Source of the DNA: Haematococcus lacustris
Taxonomy: Eukaryota > Chlorophyta > Chlorophyceae > Chlamydomonadales > Haematococcaceae
Length of the DNA stretch: 64,000 nucleotides
Direction: 5' to 3'
Assembly: GCA_030144725.1 (NCBI GenBank)
Contig: JASKMD010000003.1
Span: 1,243,741 to 1,307,740 of the forward strand
The translations under genes were made by a program, and so were the position numbers. Every line of letters starts with the position of its first letter. Positions within the stretch are counted from its first letter, which is position 1. Under the pieces are notes generated by a model. It was given only the letters and a program-made list of their open reading frames with translations. It was not told the DNA's origin and made no database searches. This document shows positions 49,196 to 60,403 of this stretch, one piece after another.

Positions 49196-50212
49196 ACACA
49201 GAGCTCGTTGTCTATAGCTCCGTCATGCGCAGCGGTGTCATTTTAACGCGGAACGCCTTATCTTTGCGTCGCGCTTGCGCCTGCGCGCCCGAGCTGCTGG
49301 CACCCACGGTGACCGGCAGTCTGCCAGGCACGCGAACGGTTTCGCTCTGAGCAATGGACCTTTTAACTGCTGCTTCACACACCCACAACGCAAGATGCAT
49401 AGTTCTCCGCTGCGGTACACTTTACGCATGGAGCCCAGTTTTCTCAACATCATCTTACACAGCCTCCCTCTCCACATGAATCTCCACCCAGCCAGTGCTG
49501 CCAGCTGGCGTAGACCTCACACAACACGCACAGCGGGCAGCCTGGCCCCCCTGCCGTTTGTAGGGGTGCTATTTGGATGTCGGCATGCTGCAGACATGTG
49601 CACACGCCATCTTCTAAAACCCCTCTTGGGAAATCTTGGGAAGAGTTGAGACTTTGGCAGGGGGTTCACTGTGAGTTCCCTAGCCAGTAACGCAAGGCTG
49701 GAGAGTTACCTTGAGTTGCATGGTTGTCAGACGGGCATCAGCAGAGTGGGCAGCATGGAGGAGGGTTATCCCACCTCTTGGAGCCTAATCAACAAATGAT
49801 TGATGCAGTTGCCACTGCTGTGCTCCTACTATGGTCTCCTCCTAGTTCCAGAGCCCCAGAGCCTAGTTTCAGAGCCCCTGAGCCAGCGCATGTTGATCAC
49901 GATGTTAGACATGGGGTCGGGCTCCTCGCACATCGCGCACTATCCATCGCGTTAATCAGGGAGTCACAGATACTGGGTCAGCGTACATCAAGTCCGCAGG
50001 CTCGGTAGGGTCGCGTACCCGGCAACATGCCCGACCAGCTCAGCGTGCGGCTGAGCGCAGCCGCTTTCCGACGCTTTAATCCGCGTGTAAACCCGTGCAG
50101 AAATGAGTCCGGAAAAGCCGTTGTCCCTTACCGTGAGGGGGGTTGGTGGTTCAATGGGAGGGGTAGCCACACAGAGCTCGTTGTCTATAACTCCGTCGTG
50201 CGCAGCGGTGTC
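49196..50212. repeat. 973-bp segment between 44-bp direct repeats
   Basis: The repeats lie at 49196-49239 and 50169-50212 (start ACACAGAGCTCGTTGTCTAT), with 2 mismatches in 44. Loci at 43576 and 62523 have a single copy and no segment in between, so the segment is either inserted or deleted by recombination at these repeats. Confidence 0.8.
49275..49649 (+). other. Open frame of doubtful coding value
   Basis: A 124-codon plus frame beginning RLRARAAGTHGDRQSARHAN. It is repeated identically at 55441 and 59021 only because the DNA is duplicated. No splice logic and no known family; kept as a description of the segment. Confidence 0.15.
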
Positions 50213-50269
50213 CTGAAAGTGGGCGAGCAGCCGGCGATGTTTCGCTTTAGCTGCGTGCTCCGTGCTTGA
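50027..50269 (+). CDS. Unidentified exon/ORF, 80 codons
   Basis: ATG to TGA, ending PYREGGWWFNGRGSHTELVV and VLKVGEQPAMFRFSCVLRA. Aromatic and charged residues are well mixed, and diverged tails exist at 43580 and 62527 with conservative changes, so the tail was probably once coding. It may be the last exon of a gene or mobile-element protein. Not recognised. Confidence 0.3.
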   Translation: MPDQLSVRLSAAAFRRFNPRVNPCRNESGKAVVPYREGGWWFNGRGSHTELVVYNSVVRSGVLKVGEQPAMFRFSCVLRA

Positions 50270-50657
50270 ACCCATGGCAACAGATCATACATGACATGGT
50301 TGTGTGCTTAGGATGGTCTTCTACCAGCCATCAGAGTTGCGAGGGTCCTGGCAGGACTCCTGCCCCTAAGCATGAAGCCCCTGCCCTAAATCACTTGCAC
50401 AATGTCACCTGCAGTAATGCCTAGGCATCGTCCCATCTACGTAGAAATAACAGTTATTATTAGATATTATTTGATTAATGGCAGATGAGATGGATAGATT
50501 AGATCTAACATGCCGGGCTAACGTTAGACCGTCTAAATTAGTCGTCACATTTATCAGAGGCTGTTGTACGGTAGCCCTCAATACAATCAATATTAGCCAG
50601 TAACTCCTGATTTGACGGACGTTTAGGAGGGCCACAGTCAGACCAGCACAACCGAAC

Positions 50658-52277
50658 CTAAAAGTCGTCTGCAAAAACCTCCTGATTTGATCGTGGACTG
50701 AACTCAATGTCTGCAACCGGGAACAGCACAGCTAAGGCTTGCCGGTTGGCTGAGGAAAGACGTGCTTCGTAAAGTCCCACTATGATGCGCAGCGCCTTTG
50801 CGCAACGGCCAGTGCGCTGCATGAGAGGTTGGGCCCCTGCCGCTGACCCCTGCTGCCCGCCCTGCCCAGTGCTGCTGCCTGGCCCCCCTGCCATGATGTG
50901 CCCCTCAGGGCTGCTGCTGCTTGCCAGGCTGGTGCTGGGACCTGAGTGGCTGCTGCTGCTGGCCACAGTGGGGTGGGTGGGCTGCTGGTCGGCAGGGCAG
51001 ATGTGGGCGAGGTATTGCTCAGTCAGCAGGTTCACAATGGCCTTGCTCAGGAACATGCCCTCATCCAGCACCAGCCCTGCCTTGTTGCGCTCACACAGGT
51101 TGAGCTCAGCTGCAGCCAGCACCTCAATACTCGGTTCCTCATTGTCCCCAACCAGTTGAGTCAGGTGCAGAGGGTGAGTGAGGCTGTGTAGCGGCAGGTA
51201 GGCGGCTGTGACCCAGTCCATCCAGTTCACCTCCAGCTGCCTCCAGCTGCAGTCTGCGCTGGCCCGGGAGGAGGTCAGGCCAGTGAATCTCAAGAGCTTC
51301 AGGCGTGTGATCTGGGTGAGTTCCAACAAGACGGTCAGCTGCTCCTATCCCACGTCAATATCATACATCACCAAAGTGTGCAGGCTGGGTAGATGGGCCA
51401 GCGCTGGCAGCAGTGCCATGAGCCCTGGCCCATTTGACCTGATAGCTCTGCTAGAACCAACGAGCTTTAGCTGCTGCAACTGTGTCAAGTCGCTCACAAC
51501 CGCTGCCAGTCTGACCCAATCCCTCTGCTCCATGCCCACCAATTCACGCACTGACAGCTGAGTTAGGGTGGGGGGTAAGGTCACCAGTCCAAATAGGAAC
51601 TCAAGACCCCCGTTCACTTGAACCCAACCTTGCAGGCTTAGTTCCTGCAAACTGGTGCCAATGAAAGGGGGCCTGCCGACCTGGCCTTCATGTGTGATGT
51701 CAGAACCCTGAACGTCCAAGTGCACCAGCCTTGGCGACAGCAGGGGGTGGTTGATTGCTCTCGCCAATTGATCTATGCTTAGACTGACATAAGAGAAGGT
51801 CAAGCTCGTCAGGGAGAGGAATGAGGTGACCAGGGCTGCGCTAAAAGCAGGCTCCCATGGATAATCTAAGCCGCGTTGTCAATGAATAGTCAGGCGGTGA
51901 ACTGCCTCACACAACGGCACTGCCCCCAGCGTCCTTGCCAATAGACGGCTCGCATCCGATGCTTCAGCAGCCAGCTCTGCCTTCCCACGTCGCTCTATTG
52001 CATCTGTGAGGCAGCTGGCTGGCTGCAGTGTGAGGTGCAGCTTTGGTTGCTGCCTGTTCCGCAGGACCTCAGTCAGGAAGGGAACCAGTTCACGAAGGTG
52101 TTGCCCAACGATGTCATGCTGGGTTGGGTAGGTGAGCTGGATCCTTGGAACTGCTCGCAGCAGAGCTGTGGCCAGGAGCTTGCTGGTCCTGAAGACTGGC
52201 AGCCTACTGCTTGCATCCAGCTGACTCAAGACTGCATCCAGTTGTTCCGCTGGAAGGCCCTGCAGGCCCTGCGACTG
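50658..52277 (-). pseudogene. F-box-like/LRR family, copy 14 (duplicate of copy 12)
   Basis: Same two stops and same 5' junction as copy 12, so the gene was dead before the 6,166-bp duplication. Confidence 0.9.
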
Positions 52278-53312
52278 CTGGCAACAGACGAAACATGGTC
52301 AGACGAGGGCGCAAGCTGCGGTCGCAACGGCAGCAGCGGCACAGGAGTCGCGCAAGGGCAGCGGGGCATTGGATACGTCGAGGAAATAAAGATGAAAAAT
52401 GTATGATGAGCGCACCGTCACCGGTCGCCCTTCAATCCCCCGCTTAGACCGGAGCAGGCATCGTCAGACTCTGGTGTGTGGCCTGCATTGCGGTGCTTCT
52501 ACTACCCTTGCTCCATCAGCTGGCACGTTGTGCTGTGCATACCACCGTGAGGCGATACAATCATGTTGGTGGGCATGCCGTTGGCTACAACTGGTGATGG
52601 GTGCTGCCAGGCTGGCCGAGCCTGTGGTGAGTGCGTCTTCGGTGCAACACTGTTATGGCTTCTTCTGTGTCATCTTCAGTGAGCCATCTTGTGCTGGGTG
52701 GCGCTAAGATCGAAGGAGGAGACCTGAGATGAGGGGAGATGAGATGAGGGTGGAGGCACAGCAAGAGTGGTGATTGGACACAGGCTGCGAGTATTAAAGA
52801 CAAACTGTGCTAGCTAGCTAGTTGGGGCGAGAGAGGTGGGTGTGGCAGTTGTTCGCCTACGCCAGTATGCTACGTTCTGATTAAAATGTTGTTAGTGCCG
52901 CCAATAGTGCAGAGACTCGCTGCTGCAGCCATCCACATCCTGCTCAATGTCTTGCAAAAAAGCGAAATAGTAGCAGTAGCACCGGAACTCAAGAACTACT
53001 ATTGGAAACCCAGCTTTAGAAGAAAGCAAGCAATGCCTTGTCATACGCATGCCGACATCTGATAGGCCTGTGATAGCTGGCTGGAGCAGCGGGGAAGGGT
53101 TAGGGTTAGGCATGAGGCATCCACTGGCTGACACTACAGGTTCATCTATGTGATCGAGCAAATTGTCAAACATCACCACCCAGCACATGACCACAACACA
53201 TCATGGCAGTGCCGCTGCACATCGCTAAACACATCTCAGCCACCCCAGTCGGCTTGCGTGCCATCATGATCTAGTGTGGGGTAGTAGGGAAGGCACACAG
53301 CCATGCAGTGTG
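52278..53312 (-). other. Spacer between copies 14 and 15 with R1 (52551-52851)
   Basis: Duplicate of 46112-47146. Confidence 0.5.
52551..52851 (-). repeat. Dispersed repeat R1
   Basis: Duplicate of 46385-46685. Confidence 0.6.
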
Positions 53313-54899
53313 TCACCACTGTGTACTGAACTCAATGTCTGCCACCGGGAACAGCACAGCTGAGGCTTGCCGGTTGGCTAAGGAAAGACGTGCTTCGTGT
53401 ACTCCCTCCACTACGATGCGCAGCGCCTTTGCGCAACGGCCCGTGCGCTGCATGAGAGGTTGGGCCCCTGCCGCTGACCCCTGCTGCCCGCCCTGCCCAG
53501 TGCTGCTGCCTGGCCCCCCTGGCGTGCTGTGGCCTGAGTGGCTGCTGCTGCTGGCCACAGTGGGGTGGGGGGGCTGCTGGTCGGCAGGGCAGATGTGGGT
53601 GAGGTATTGCTCAGTCAGCAGGTCCACAGTGGCCTTGCTCAGGCACAGGTTCCCATCCAGCACCAGCCCTGCCTTGTTGCGCTCACACAGGTTGAGCTCA
53701 GCTGCAGCCAGCAACTCTATACTCGGTTCCTCGATGTCCCCGACTAGTTGAGTCAGGTGCAGAGGGTGGGTGAGGCTGTGTAGGGGCAGGTAGGCGGCTG
53801 TGACCCAGTCCATCGTGTGCACCCCCAGCTTCCTCCAGCTGCAGGCTGCGCTGGCCCGGGAGGAGGTGAGGCCAGAGAATGTCAAGAGCTTCAGGCTGGT
53901 GATCTGGGTGAGTGCCAGCAAGGCGTCCAGCTGCTCCTGGCCCTCCACATATTCATCCACCTCGAGGGTGTGCAGGCTGGGTAGGTGAACCAGCACTTGC
54001 AGCAGCTCCATGGGCCCTAGCCCAGTCTTTTTCCAGTTTCTGGACCTGTCAATGAGCCTTAGCTGCTGCAGCTGTGTCAAGCTGATCACAGCCGCTGCTA
54101 CCCTGACCCAATCCCACTGCTCCATGCGCGAACTACGCACTGTCAGCTGAGTGAGGGTGGGAGGTAAGGGCACCAGTCCAGGCAGGAGCTCAGGCTCCCC
54201 GTCCCCTAAAATACAAGCATCCAGGCTGAGTGTCTGCAACCTGCTGCCAATGAAGGGGGACCAGCCAAGCTGGTCTTCATGCGCATAGGTCTGCAGGTCT
54301 AGGTGCAGCAGCCGTGGCAACAGCAGGGAGTGGTTTAGGGCTTCTACGAGGGGACCGATGCGTTTGCTGACATCCTTGAAGGTCAGGCTCGTCAGGGAGG
54401 GGAAGGATGCGGCCAGGGCTGCGCTGAACTCAGGCTCCCATGGAAGATCCAAGAAGAAATGCCAGCTGATAGTCAGGCTGTCAACTGCCCCACACAGCGG
54501 CACTGCCCCAAGCGTCCAGGCAAGCAAACACTTTGTGTTTGGTGCTGCAACAGCTGGCTCTTCTATCCTCCATGGGTTAGGCTCAGGCCCGACGCGCATG
54601 GCTGGCTGCAGTGTGAGGTGCAGCTTTGGTTGCTGCCTGTTCCGCAGGACCTCAGTCAGGAAGGGAGCCAGCTCACGAAGGTTTTGCCCAATGACGTCAT
54701 GCTGAGTTGGGTAGGTGAGCTGGATCCTTGGAACTACTCGCAGCAGAGCTGTGGCCAGGAGCTTGCTGGTCCTGAAGACTGGCAGCCTACTGCTTGCATC
54801 CAGCTGACTCAGGATTGCATCCAGTTGTTCCGCTGGCAGGCCCTGCAGGCCTTGCAACTGCTCGCCCTTGTTCACGTCGCCTGCTGACGACTCCTCCAT
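53313..54899 (-). CDS. F-box-like/LRR protein, copy 15 (same protein as copy 13)
   Basis: 528 residues, identical in translation to copy 13. Leader intron and upstream site are also duplicated. The absence of any amino-acid change implies a very recent duplication, active homogenisation or an assembly effect. Confidence 0.85.
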   Translation of the reverse strand: MEESSAGDVNKGEQLQGLQGLPAEQLDAILSQLDASSRLPVFRTSKLLATALLRVVPRIQLTYPTQHDVIGQNLRELAPFLTEVLRNRQQPKLHLTLQPAMRVGPEPNPWRIEEPAVAAPNTKCLLAWTLGAVPLCGAVDSLTISWHFFLDLPWEPEFSAALAASFPSLTSLTFKDVSKRIGPLVEALNHSLLLPRLLHLDLQTYAHEDQLGWSPFIGSRLQTLSLDACILGDGEPELLPGLVPLPPTLTQLTVRSSRMEQWDWVRVAAAVISLTQLQQLRLIDRSRNWKKTGLGPMELLQVLVHLPSLHTLEVDEYVEGQEQLDALLALTQITSLKLLTFSGLTSSRASAACSWRKLGVHTMDWVTAAYLPLHSLTHPLHLTQLVGDIEEPSIELLAAAELNLCERNKAGLVLDGNLCLSKATVDLLTEQYLTHICPADQQPPHPTVASSSSHSGHSTPGGPGSSTGQGGQQGSAAGAQPLMQRTGRCAKALRIVVEGVHEARLSLANRQASAVLFPVADIEFSTQW

Positions 54900-54904
54900 C
54901 AGGT

Positions 54905-54983
54905 CTACACCGTCACAAAACATAGCAAAGCAAGACGATGAGTACTGCAGAGTTTAGGACCGTTGGTGCACGGCAATACCCAC
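54905..54983 (-). other. 5' leader intron, copy 15
   Basis: Identical to that of copy 13. Confidence 0.7.
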
Positions 54984-55097
54984 CTGCTGCACGTAGTCAG
55001 CGGCAGGCCCACAGGACAGGGCAGGATAGGACCTGGAAGTAGCAGAGATGTTTCGATGCTTCAGCCCTGCAACGGGTATGTGTGAAGACCTTACATG

Positions 55098-55117
55098 CGC
55101 CTGTTACGCACCGGCCG
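55098..55117. promoter_or_regulatory. Conserved upstream near-palindrome, copy 15
   Basis: Same sequence as copy 13. Confidence 0.35.
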
Positions 55118-55361
55118 TGTCGTGTACGGCGAACAAAGCTCCAATAACCAATAAGGTACTCAGCGACGGAAAGACATCGCTGTGGTGCGCGCACTGGCCC
55201 TTGCAGTGCATTTCGCATCATTGTTGTTGTGTGACCAGAATCATGGTTGTTTGCTGATAAGCAGCGGCGCAGCTCTGTGTTGATAGGAGGTGTATTACTG
55301 ACATACTACAAGGCGCTCCAGTAATCATCACAGGTATGCGTGATGAGTGAATCTGCCCTTG

Positions 55362-56378
55362 ACACAGAGCTCGTTGTCTATAGCTCCGTCATGCGCAGCG
55401 GTGTCATTTTAACGCGGAACGCCTTATCTTTGCGTCGCGCTTGCGCCTGCGCGCCCGAGCTGCTGGCACCCACGGTGACCGGCAGTCTGCCAGGCACGCG
55501 AACGGTTTCGCTCTGAGCAATGGACCTTTTAACTGCTGCTTCACACACCCACAACGCAAGATGCATAGTTCTCCGCTGCGGTACACTTTACGCATGGAGC
55601 CCAGTTTTCTCAACATCATCTTACACAGCCTCCCTCTCCACATGAATCTCCACCCAGCCAGTGCTGCCAGCTGGCGTAGACCTCACACAACACGCACAGC
55701 GGGCAGCCTGGCCCCCCTGCCGTTTGTAGGGGTGCTATTTGGATGTCGGCATGCTGCAGACATGTGCACACGCCATCTTCTAAAACCCCTCTTGGGAAAT
55801 CTTGGGAAGAGTTGAGACTTTGGCAGGGGGTTCACTGTGAGTTCCCTAGCCAGTAACGCAAGGCTGGAGAGTTACCTTGAGTTGCATGGTTGTCAGACGG
55901 GCATCAGCAGAGTGGGCAGCATGGAGGAGGGTTATCCCACCTCTTGGAGCCTAATCAACAAATGATTGATGCAGTTGCCACTGCTGTGCTCCTACTATGG
56001 TCTCCTCCTAGTTCCAGAGCCCCAGAGCCTAGTTTCAGAGCCCCTGAGCCAGCGCATGTTGATCACGATGTTAGACATGGGGTCGGGCTCCTCGCACATC
56101 GCGCACTATCCATCGCGTTAATCAGGGAGTCACAGATACTGGGTCAGCGTACATCAAGTCCGCAGGCTCGGTAGGGTCGCGTACCCGGCAACATGCCCGA
56201 CCAGCTCAGCGTGCGGCTGAGCGCAGCCGCTTTCCGACGCTTTAATCCGCGTGTAAACCCGTGCAGAAATGAGTCCGGAAAAGCCGTTGTCCCTTACCGT
56301 GAGGGGGGTTGGTGGTTCAATGGGAGGGGTAGCCACACAGAGCTCGTTGTCTATAACTCCGTCGTGCGCAGCGGTGTC
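55362..56378. repeat. Second 973-bp segment with 44-bp direct repeats
   Basis: Offset 6166 from 49196-50212. Confidence 0.8.
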
Positions 56379-56435
56379 CTGAAAGTGGGCGAGCAGCCGG
56401 CGATGTTTCGCTTTAGCTGCGTGCTCCGTGCTTGA
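56193..56435 (+). CDS. Unidentified 80-codon exon/ORF, second copy
   Basis: Same translation as 50027-50269. Confidence 0.3.
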   Translation: MPDQLSVRLSAAAFRRFNPRVNPCRNESGKAVVPYREGGWWFNGRGSHTELVVYNSVVRSGVLKVGEQPAMFRFSCVLRA

Positions 56436-56823
56436 ACCCATGGCAACAGATCATACATGACATGGTTGTGTGCTTAGGATGGTCTTCTACCAGCCATCAG
56501 AGTTGCGAGGGTCCTGGCAGGACTCCTGCCCCTAAGCATGAAGCCCCTGCCCTAAATCACTTGCACAATGTCACCTGCAGTAATGCCTAGGCATCGTCCC
56601 ATCTACGTAGAAATAACAGTTATTATTAGATATTATTTGATTAATGGCAGATGAGATGGATAGATTAGATCTAACATGCCGGGCTAACGTTAGACCGTCT
56701 AAATTAGTCGTCACATTTATCAGAGGCTGTTGTACGGTAGCCCTCAATACAATCAATATTAGCCAGTAACTCCTGATTTGACGGACGTTTAGGAGGGCCA
56801 CAGTCAGACCAGCACAACCGAAC

Positions 56824-58479
56824 CTAAAAGTCGTCTGCAAAAACCTCCTGATTTGATCGTGGACTGAACTCAATGTCTGCAACCGGGAACAGCACAGCTA
56901 AGGCTTGCCGGTTGGCTGAGGAAAGACGTGCTTCGTAAAGTCCCACTATGATGCGCAGCGCCTTTGCGCAACGGCCAGTGCGCTGCATGAGAGGTTGGGC
57001 CCCTGCCGCTGACCCCTGCTGCCCGCCCTGCCCAGTGCTGCTGCCTGGCCCCCCTGCCATGATGTGCCCCGCAGGGCTGCTGCTGCTGGCCAGGCTGGTG
57101 CTGGGACCTGAGTGGCTGCTGCTGCTGGCCACAGTGGGGTGTGGGGGCTGCTGGTCGGCAGGGCAGATGTGGCTGAGGTATTGCTCTGTCAGCAGGTCCA
57201 CAGTGGCCTTGCTCAGGCACATGCCCCAATTCAGCACCAGCCCTGCCTTGTTGCGCTCAAACAAGTTAAGCTCAGCTGCAGCCAGCAACTCTATACTCGG
57301 TTCCTCGTTGTCCCCAACCAGTTGAGTCAGGTGCAGAGGGTGAGTGAGGCTGTGCATGGGCATGTAGGCGGCTGAGTCCCAGTCCATTGTGTGCACCTCC
57401 AGCTGCCTCCAGCTGCAGGCTGCGCTGGCCCGGGAGGAGGTCAGGCCAGTGACTGTTAAGAGCTTCAGGCTGGTGATCTGTGTGAGAGCCAGCAAGGCGT
57501 CCAGCTGCTCCTGGCCCTCCACATATTCATCCACCTCGAGGGTGTGCAGGCTGGGTAGGTGAACCAGCGCTGACAGCAGTGGCATGGGCCCTGGCCCAGT
57601 CACGTACCAATCTCTGTGCTCGTCTATGAGCCTTAGCTGCTGCAGCTGTGTCAAGTCGCTCACTGCTGCTGCTACCCTGACCCAATCCCACTGCTCCATG
57701 CGCGAACTACTCACTGTCAGCTGAGTGAGGGTGGGGGGTAAGGGCACCAGTCCAAGCAGGAGCTCCGACTCCCCGTACCCTGTGTAACAAGCATGCAGGC
57801 TGAGTGTCTGCAACCTGCTGCCAATGAAGGGGGACCAGCTGTCACCAAGCTGGCCTTCATCTTCAGTGATGATGTTCTGCAGGTCTAGGTGCAGCAGCCG
57901 TGGCAACAGCAGGAGGGTGTCAATGGCATATACCAAGTAACCTATGCTGACATCCTTGAAGGTCAAGCTCGTCAGGGAGGGAAAGGAGGCGGCCAGGGCT
58001 GCGCTGAACTCAGGCTCCCATGGAAGATACAAGAAGAAATGCCAGCTGATAGTCAGGCTGTCAACTGCCCCACACAGCGGCACTGCCCCAAGCGTCCAGG
58101 CAAGCAAACACTTTGTGTTTGGTGCTGCAACAGCTGGCTCTTCTATCCTCCATGGGTTAGGCTCAGGCCCGACGCGCATGGCTGGCTGCAGTGTGAGGTG
58201 CAGCTTTGGTTGCTGCCTGTTCCGCAGGACCTCAGTCAGGAAGGGAGCCAGCTCACGAAGGTTTTGCCCAATGACGTCATGCTGAGTTGGGTAGGTGAGC
58301 TGGATCCTTGGAACTACTCGCAGCAGAGCTGTTGCCAGGAGCTTGCTGGTCCTGAAGACTGGCAGCCTACTGCTTGCATCCAGCTGACTCAGGATTGCAT
58401 CCAGTTGTTCCGCTGGCAGGCCCTGCAGGCCTTGCAACTGCTCGCCCTTGTTCACGTCGCCTGCTGACGACTCCTCCAT
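56824..58479 (-). CDS. F-box-like/LRR protein, copy 16 (mosaic)
   Basis: 551 residues, MEESSAGDVNKGEQLQGLQ start. The N-terminal third is that of copies 13/15 (AMRVGPEPNPWRIEEPAVAA). The middle is unlike them (KDVSIGYLVYAIDTLLLLPR, NIITEDEGQLGDSWSPFIGS), and its LTVTGLTSSRASAACSWRQL with AAYMPMHSLTHPLHL recalls copy 5. The C-terminus and 3' flank are those of pseudogenes 12/14, including PRSNQEVFADDF, but without their stops. The linker is full length (SSHSGPSTSLASSSSPAGHI). Open throughout, with leader intron and upstream site, so likely functional; a product of recombination or conversion. Confidence 0.85.
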   Translation of the reverse strand: MEESSAGDVNKGEQLQGLQGLPAEQLDAILSQLDASSRLPVFRTSKLLATALLRVVPRIQLTYPTQHDVIGQNLRELAPFLTEVLRNRQQPKLHLTLQPAMRVGPEPNPWRIEEPAVAAPNTKCLLAWTLGAVPLCGAVDSLTISWHFFLYLPWEPEFSAALAASFPSLTSLTFKDVSIGYLVYAIDTLLLLPRLLHLDLQNIITEDEGQLGDSWSPFIGSRLQTLSLHACYTGYGESELLLGLVPLPPTLTQLTVSSSRMEQWDWVRVAAAVSDLTQLQQLRLIDEHRDWYVTGPGPMPLLSALVHLPSLHTLEVDEYVEGQEQLDALLALTQITSLKLLTVTGLTSSRASAACSWRQLEVHTMDWDSAAYMPMHSLTHPLHLTQLVGDNEEPSIELLAAAELNLFERNKAGLVLNWGMCLSKATVDLLTEQYLSHICPADQQPPHPTVASSSSHSGPSTSLASSSSPAGHIMAGGPGSSTGQGGQQGSAAGAQPLMQRTGRCAKALRIIVGLYEARLSSANRQALAVLFPVADIEFSPRSNQEVFADDF

Positions 58480-58484
58480 CAGGT

Positions 58485-58563
58485 CTACACCGTCACAAAA
58501 CATAGCAAAGCAAGACGATGAGTACTGCAGAGTTTAGGACCGTTGGTGCACGGCAATACCCAC
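58485..58563 (-). other. 5' leader intron, copy 16
   Basis: 79 nt, GTGGGT donor, GGTGTAG| acceptor. Confidence 0.7.
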
Positions 58564-58677
58564 CTGCTGCACGTAGTCAGCGGCAGGCCCACAGGACAGG
58601 GCAGGATAGGACCTGGAAGTAGCAGAGATGTTTCGATGCTTCAGCCCTGCAACGGGTATGTGTGAAGACCTTACATG

Positions 58678-58697
58678 CGCCTGTTACGCACCGGCCG
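58678..58697. promoter_or_regulatory. Conserved upstream near-palindrome, copy 16
   Basis: CGCCTGTTACGCACCGGCCG. Confidence 0.35.
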
Positions 58698-58941
58698 TGT
58701 CGTGTACGGCGAACAAAGCTCCAATAACCAATAAGGTACTCAGCGACGGAAAGACATCGCTGTGGTGCGCGCACTGGCCCTTGCAGTGCATTTCGCATCA
58801 TTGTTGTTGTGTGACCAGAATCATGGTTGTTTGCTGATAAGCAGCGGCGCAGCTCTGTGTTGATAGGAGGTGTATTACTGACATACTACAAGGCGCTCCA
58901 GTAATCATCACAGGTATGCGTGATGAGTGAATCTGCCCTTG

Positions 58942-59958
58942 ACACAGAGCTCGTTGTCTATAGCTCCGTCATGCGCAGCGGTGTCATTTTAACGCGGAAC
59001 GCCTTATCTTTGCGTCGCGCTTGCGCCTGCGCGCCCGAGCTGCTGGCACCCACGGTGACCGGCAGTCTGCCAGGCACGCGAACGGTTTCGCTCTGAGCAA
59101 TGGACCTTTTAACTGCTGCTTCACACACCCACAACGCAAGATGCATAGTTCTCCGCTGCGGTACACTTTACGCATGGAGCCCAGTTTTCTCAACATCATC
59201 TTACACAGCCTCCCTCTCCACATGAATCTCCACCCAGCCAGTGCTGCCAGCTGGCGTAGACCTCACACAACACGCACAGCGGGCAGCCTGGCCCCCCTGC
59301 CGTTTGTAGGGGTGCTATTTGGATGTCGGCATGCTGCAGACATGTGCACACGCCATCTTCTAAAACCCCTCTTGGGAAATCTTGGGAAGAGTTGAGACTT
59401 TGGCAGGGGGTTCACTGTGAGTTCCCTAGCCAGTAACGCAAGGCTGGAGAGTTACCTTGAGTTGCATGGTTGTCAGACGGGCATCAGCAGAGTGGGCAGC
59501 ATGGAGGAGGGTTATCCCACCTCTTGGAGCCTAATCAACAAATGATTGATGCAGTTGCCACTGCTGTGCTCCTACTATGGTCTCCTCCTAGTTCCAGAGC
59601 CCCAGAGCCTAGTTTCAGAGCCCCTGAGCCAGCGCATGTTGATCACGATGTTAGACATGGGGTCGGGCTCCTCGCACATCGCGCACTATCCATCGCGTTA
59701 ATCAGGGAGTCACAGATACTGGGTCAGCGTACATCAAGTCCGCAGGCTCGGTAGGGTCGCGTACCCGGCAACATGCCCGACCAGCTCAGCGTGCGGCTGA
59801 GCGCAGCCGCTTTCCGACGCTTTAATCCGCGTGTAAACCCGTGCAGAAATGAGTCCGGAAAAGCCGTTGTCCCTTACCGTGAGGGGGGTTGGTGGTTCAA
59901 TGGGAGGGGTAGCCACACAGAGCTCGTTGTCTATAACTCCGTCGTGCGCAGCGGTGTC
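58942..59958. repeat. Third 973-bp segment with 44-bp direct repeats
   Basis: Offset 3580 from the second copy. Confidence 0.8.
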
Positions 59959-60015
59959 CTGAAAGTGGGCGAGCAGCCGGCGATGTTTCGCTTTAGCTGC
60001 GTGCTCCGTGCTTGA
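59773..60015 (+). CDS. Unidentified 80-codon exon/ORF, third copy
   Basis: Same translation as 50027-50269. Confidence 0.3.
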   Translation: MPDQLSVRLSAAAFRRFNPRVNPCRNESGKAVVPYREGGWWFNGRGSHTELVVYNSVVRSGVLKVGEQPAMFRFSCVLRA

Positions 60016-60403
60016 ACCCATGGCAACAGATCATACATGACATGGTTGTGTGCTTAGGATGGTCTTCTACCAGCCATCAGAGTTGCGAGGGTCCTGGCAG
60101 GACTCCTGCCCCTAAGCATGAAGCCCCTGCCCTAAATCACTTGCACAATGTCACCTGCAGTAATGCCTAGGCATCGTCCCATCTACGTAGAAATAACAGT
60201 TATTATTAGATATTATTTGATTAATGGCAGATGAGATGGATAGATTAGATCTAACATGCCGGGCTAACGTTAGACCGTCCAAATTAGTCGTCACATTTAT
60301 CAGAGGCTGTTGTACGGTAGCCCTCAATACAATCAATATTAGCCAGTAACTCCTGATTTGACGGACGTTTAGGAGGGCCACAGTCAGACCAGCACAACCG
60401 AAC

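Larger units (their letters stand above)
44492..50657. repeat. Segmental tandem unit, 6,166 bp, first copy
   Basis: Matches 50658-56823 at constant offset 6166 for all contained genes, introns and spacers. Contains copies 12 and 13. A few silent differences occur near the left edge (for example CACCGGGAACAAC against CAACCGGGAACAGC). Confidence 0.95.
50658..56823. repeat. Segmental tandem unit, 6,166 bp, second copy
   Basis: Contains copies 14 and 15, plus all spacer features of the first unit at offset 6166. Confidence 0.95.
56824..60403. repeat. Segmental tandem unit, 3,580 bp, first copy
   Basis: Repeats at 60404 with constant offset 3580. Contains copy 16, its upstream DNA and the 973-bp segment. 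One difference is visible: T at 56700, C at 60280. Confidence 0.95.
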
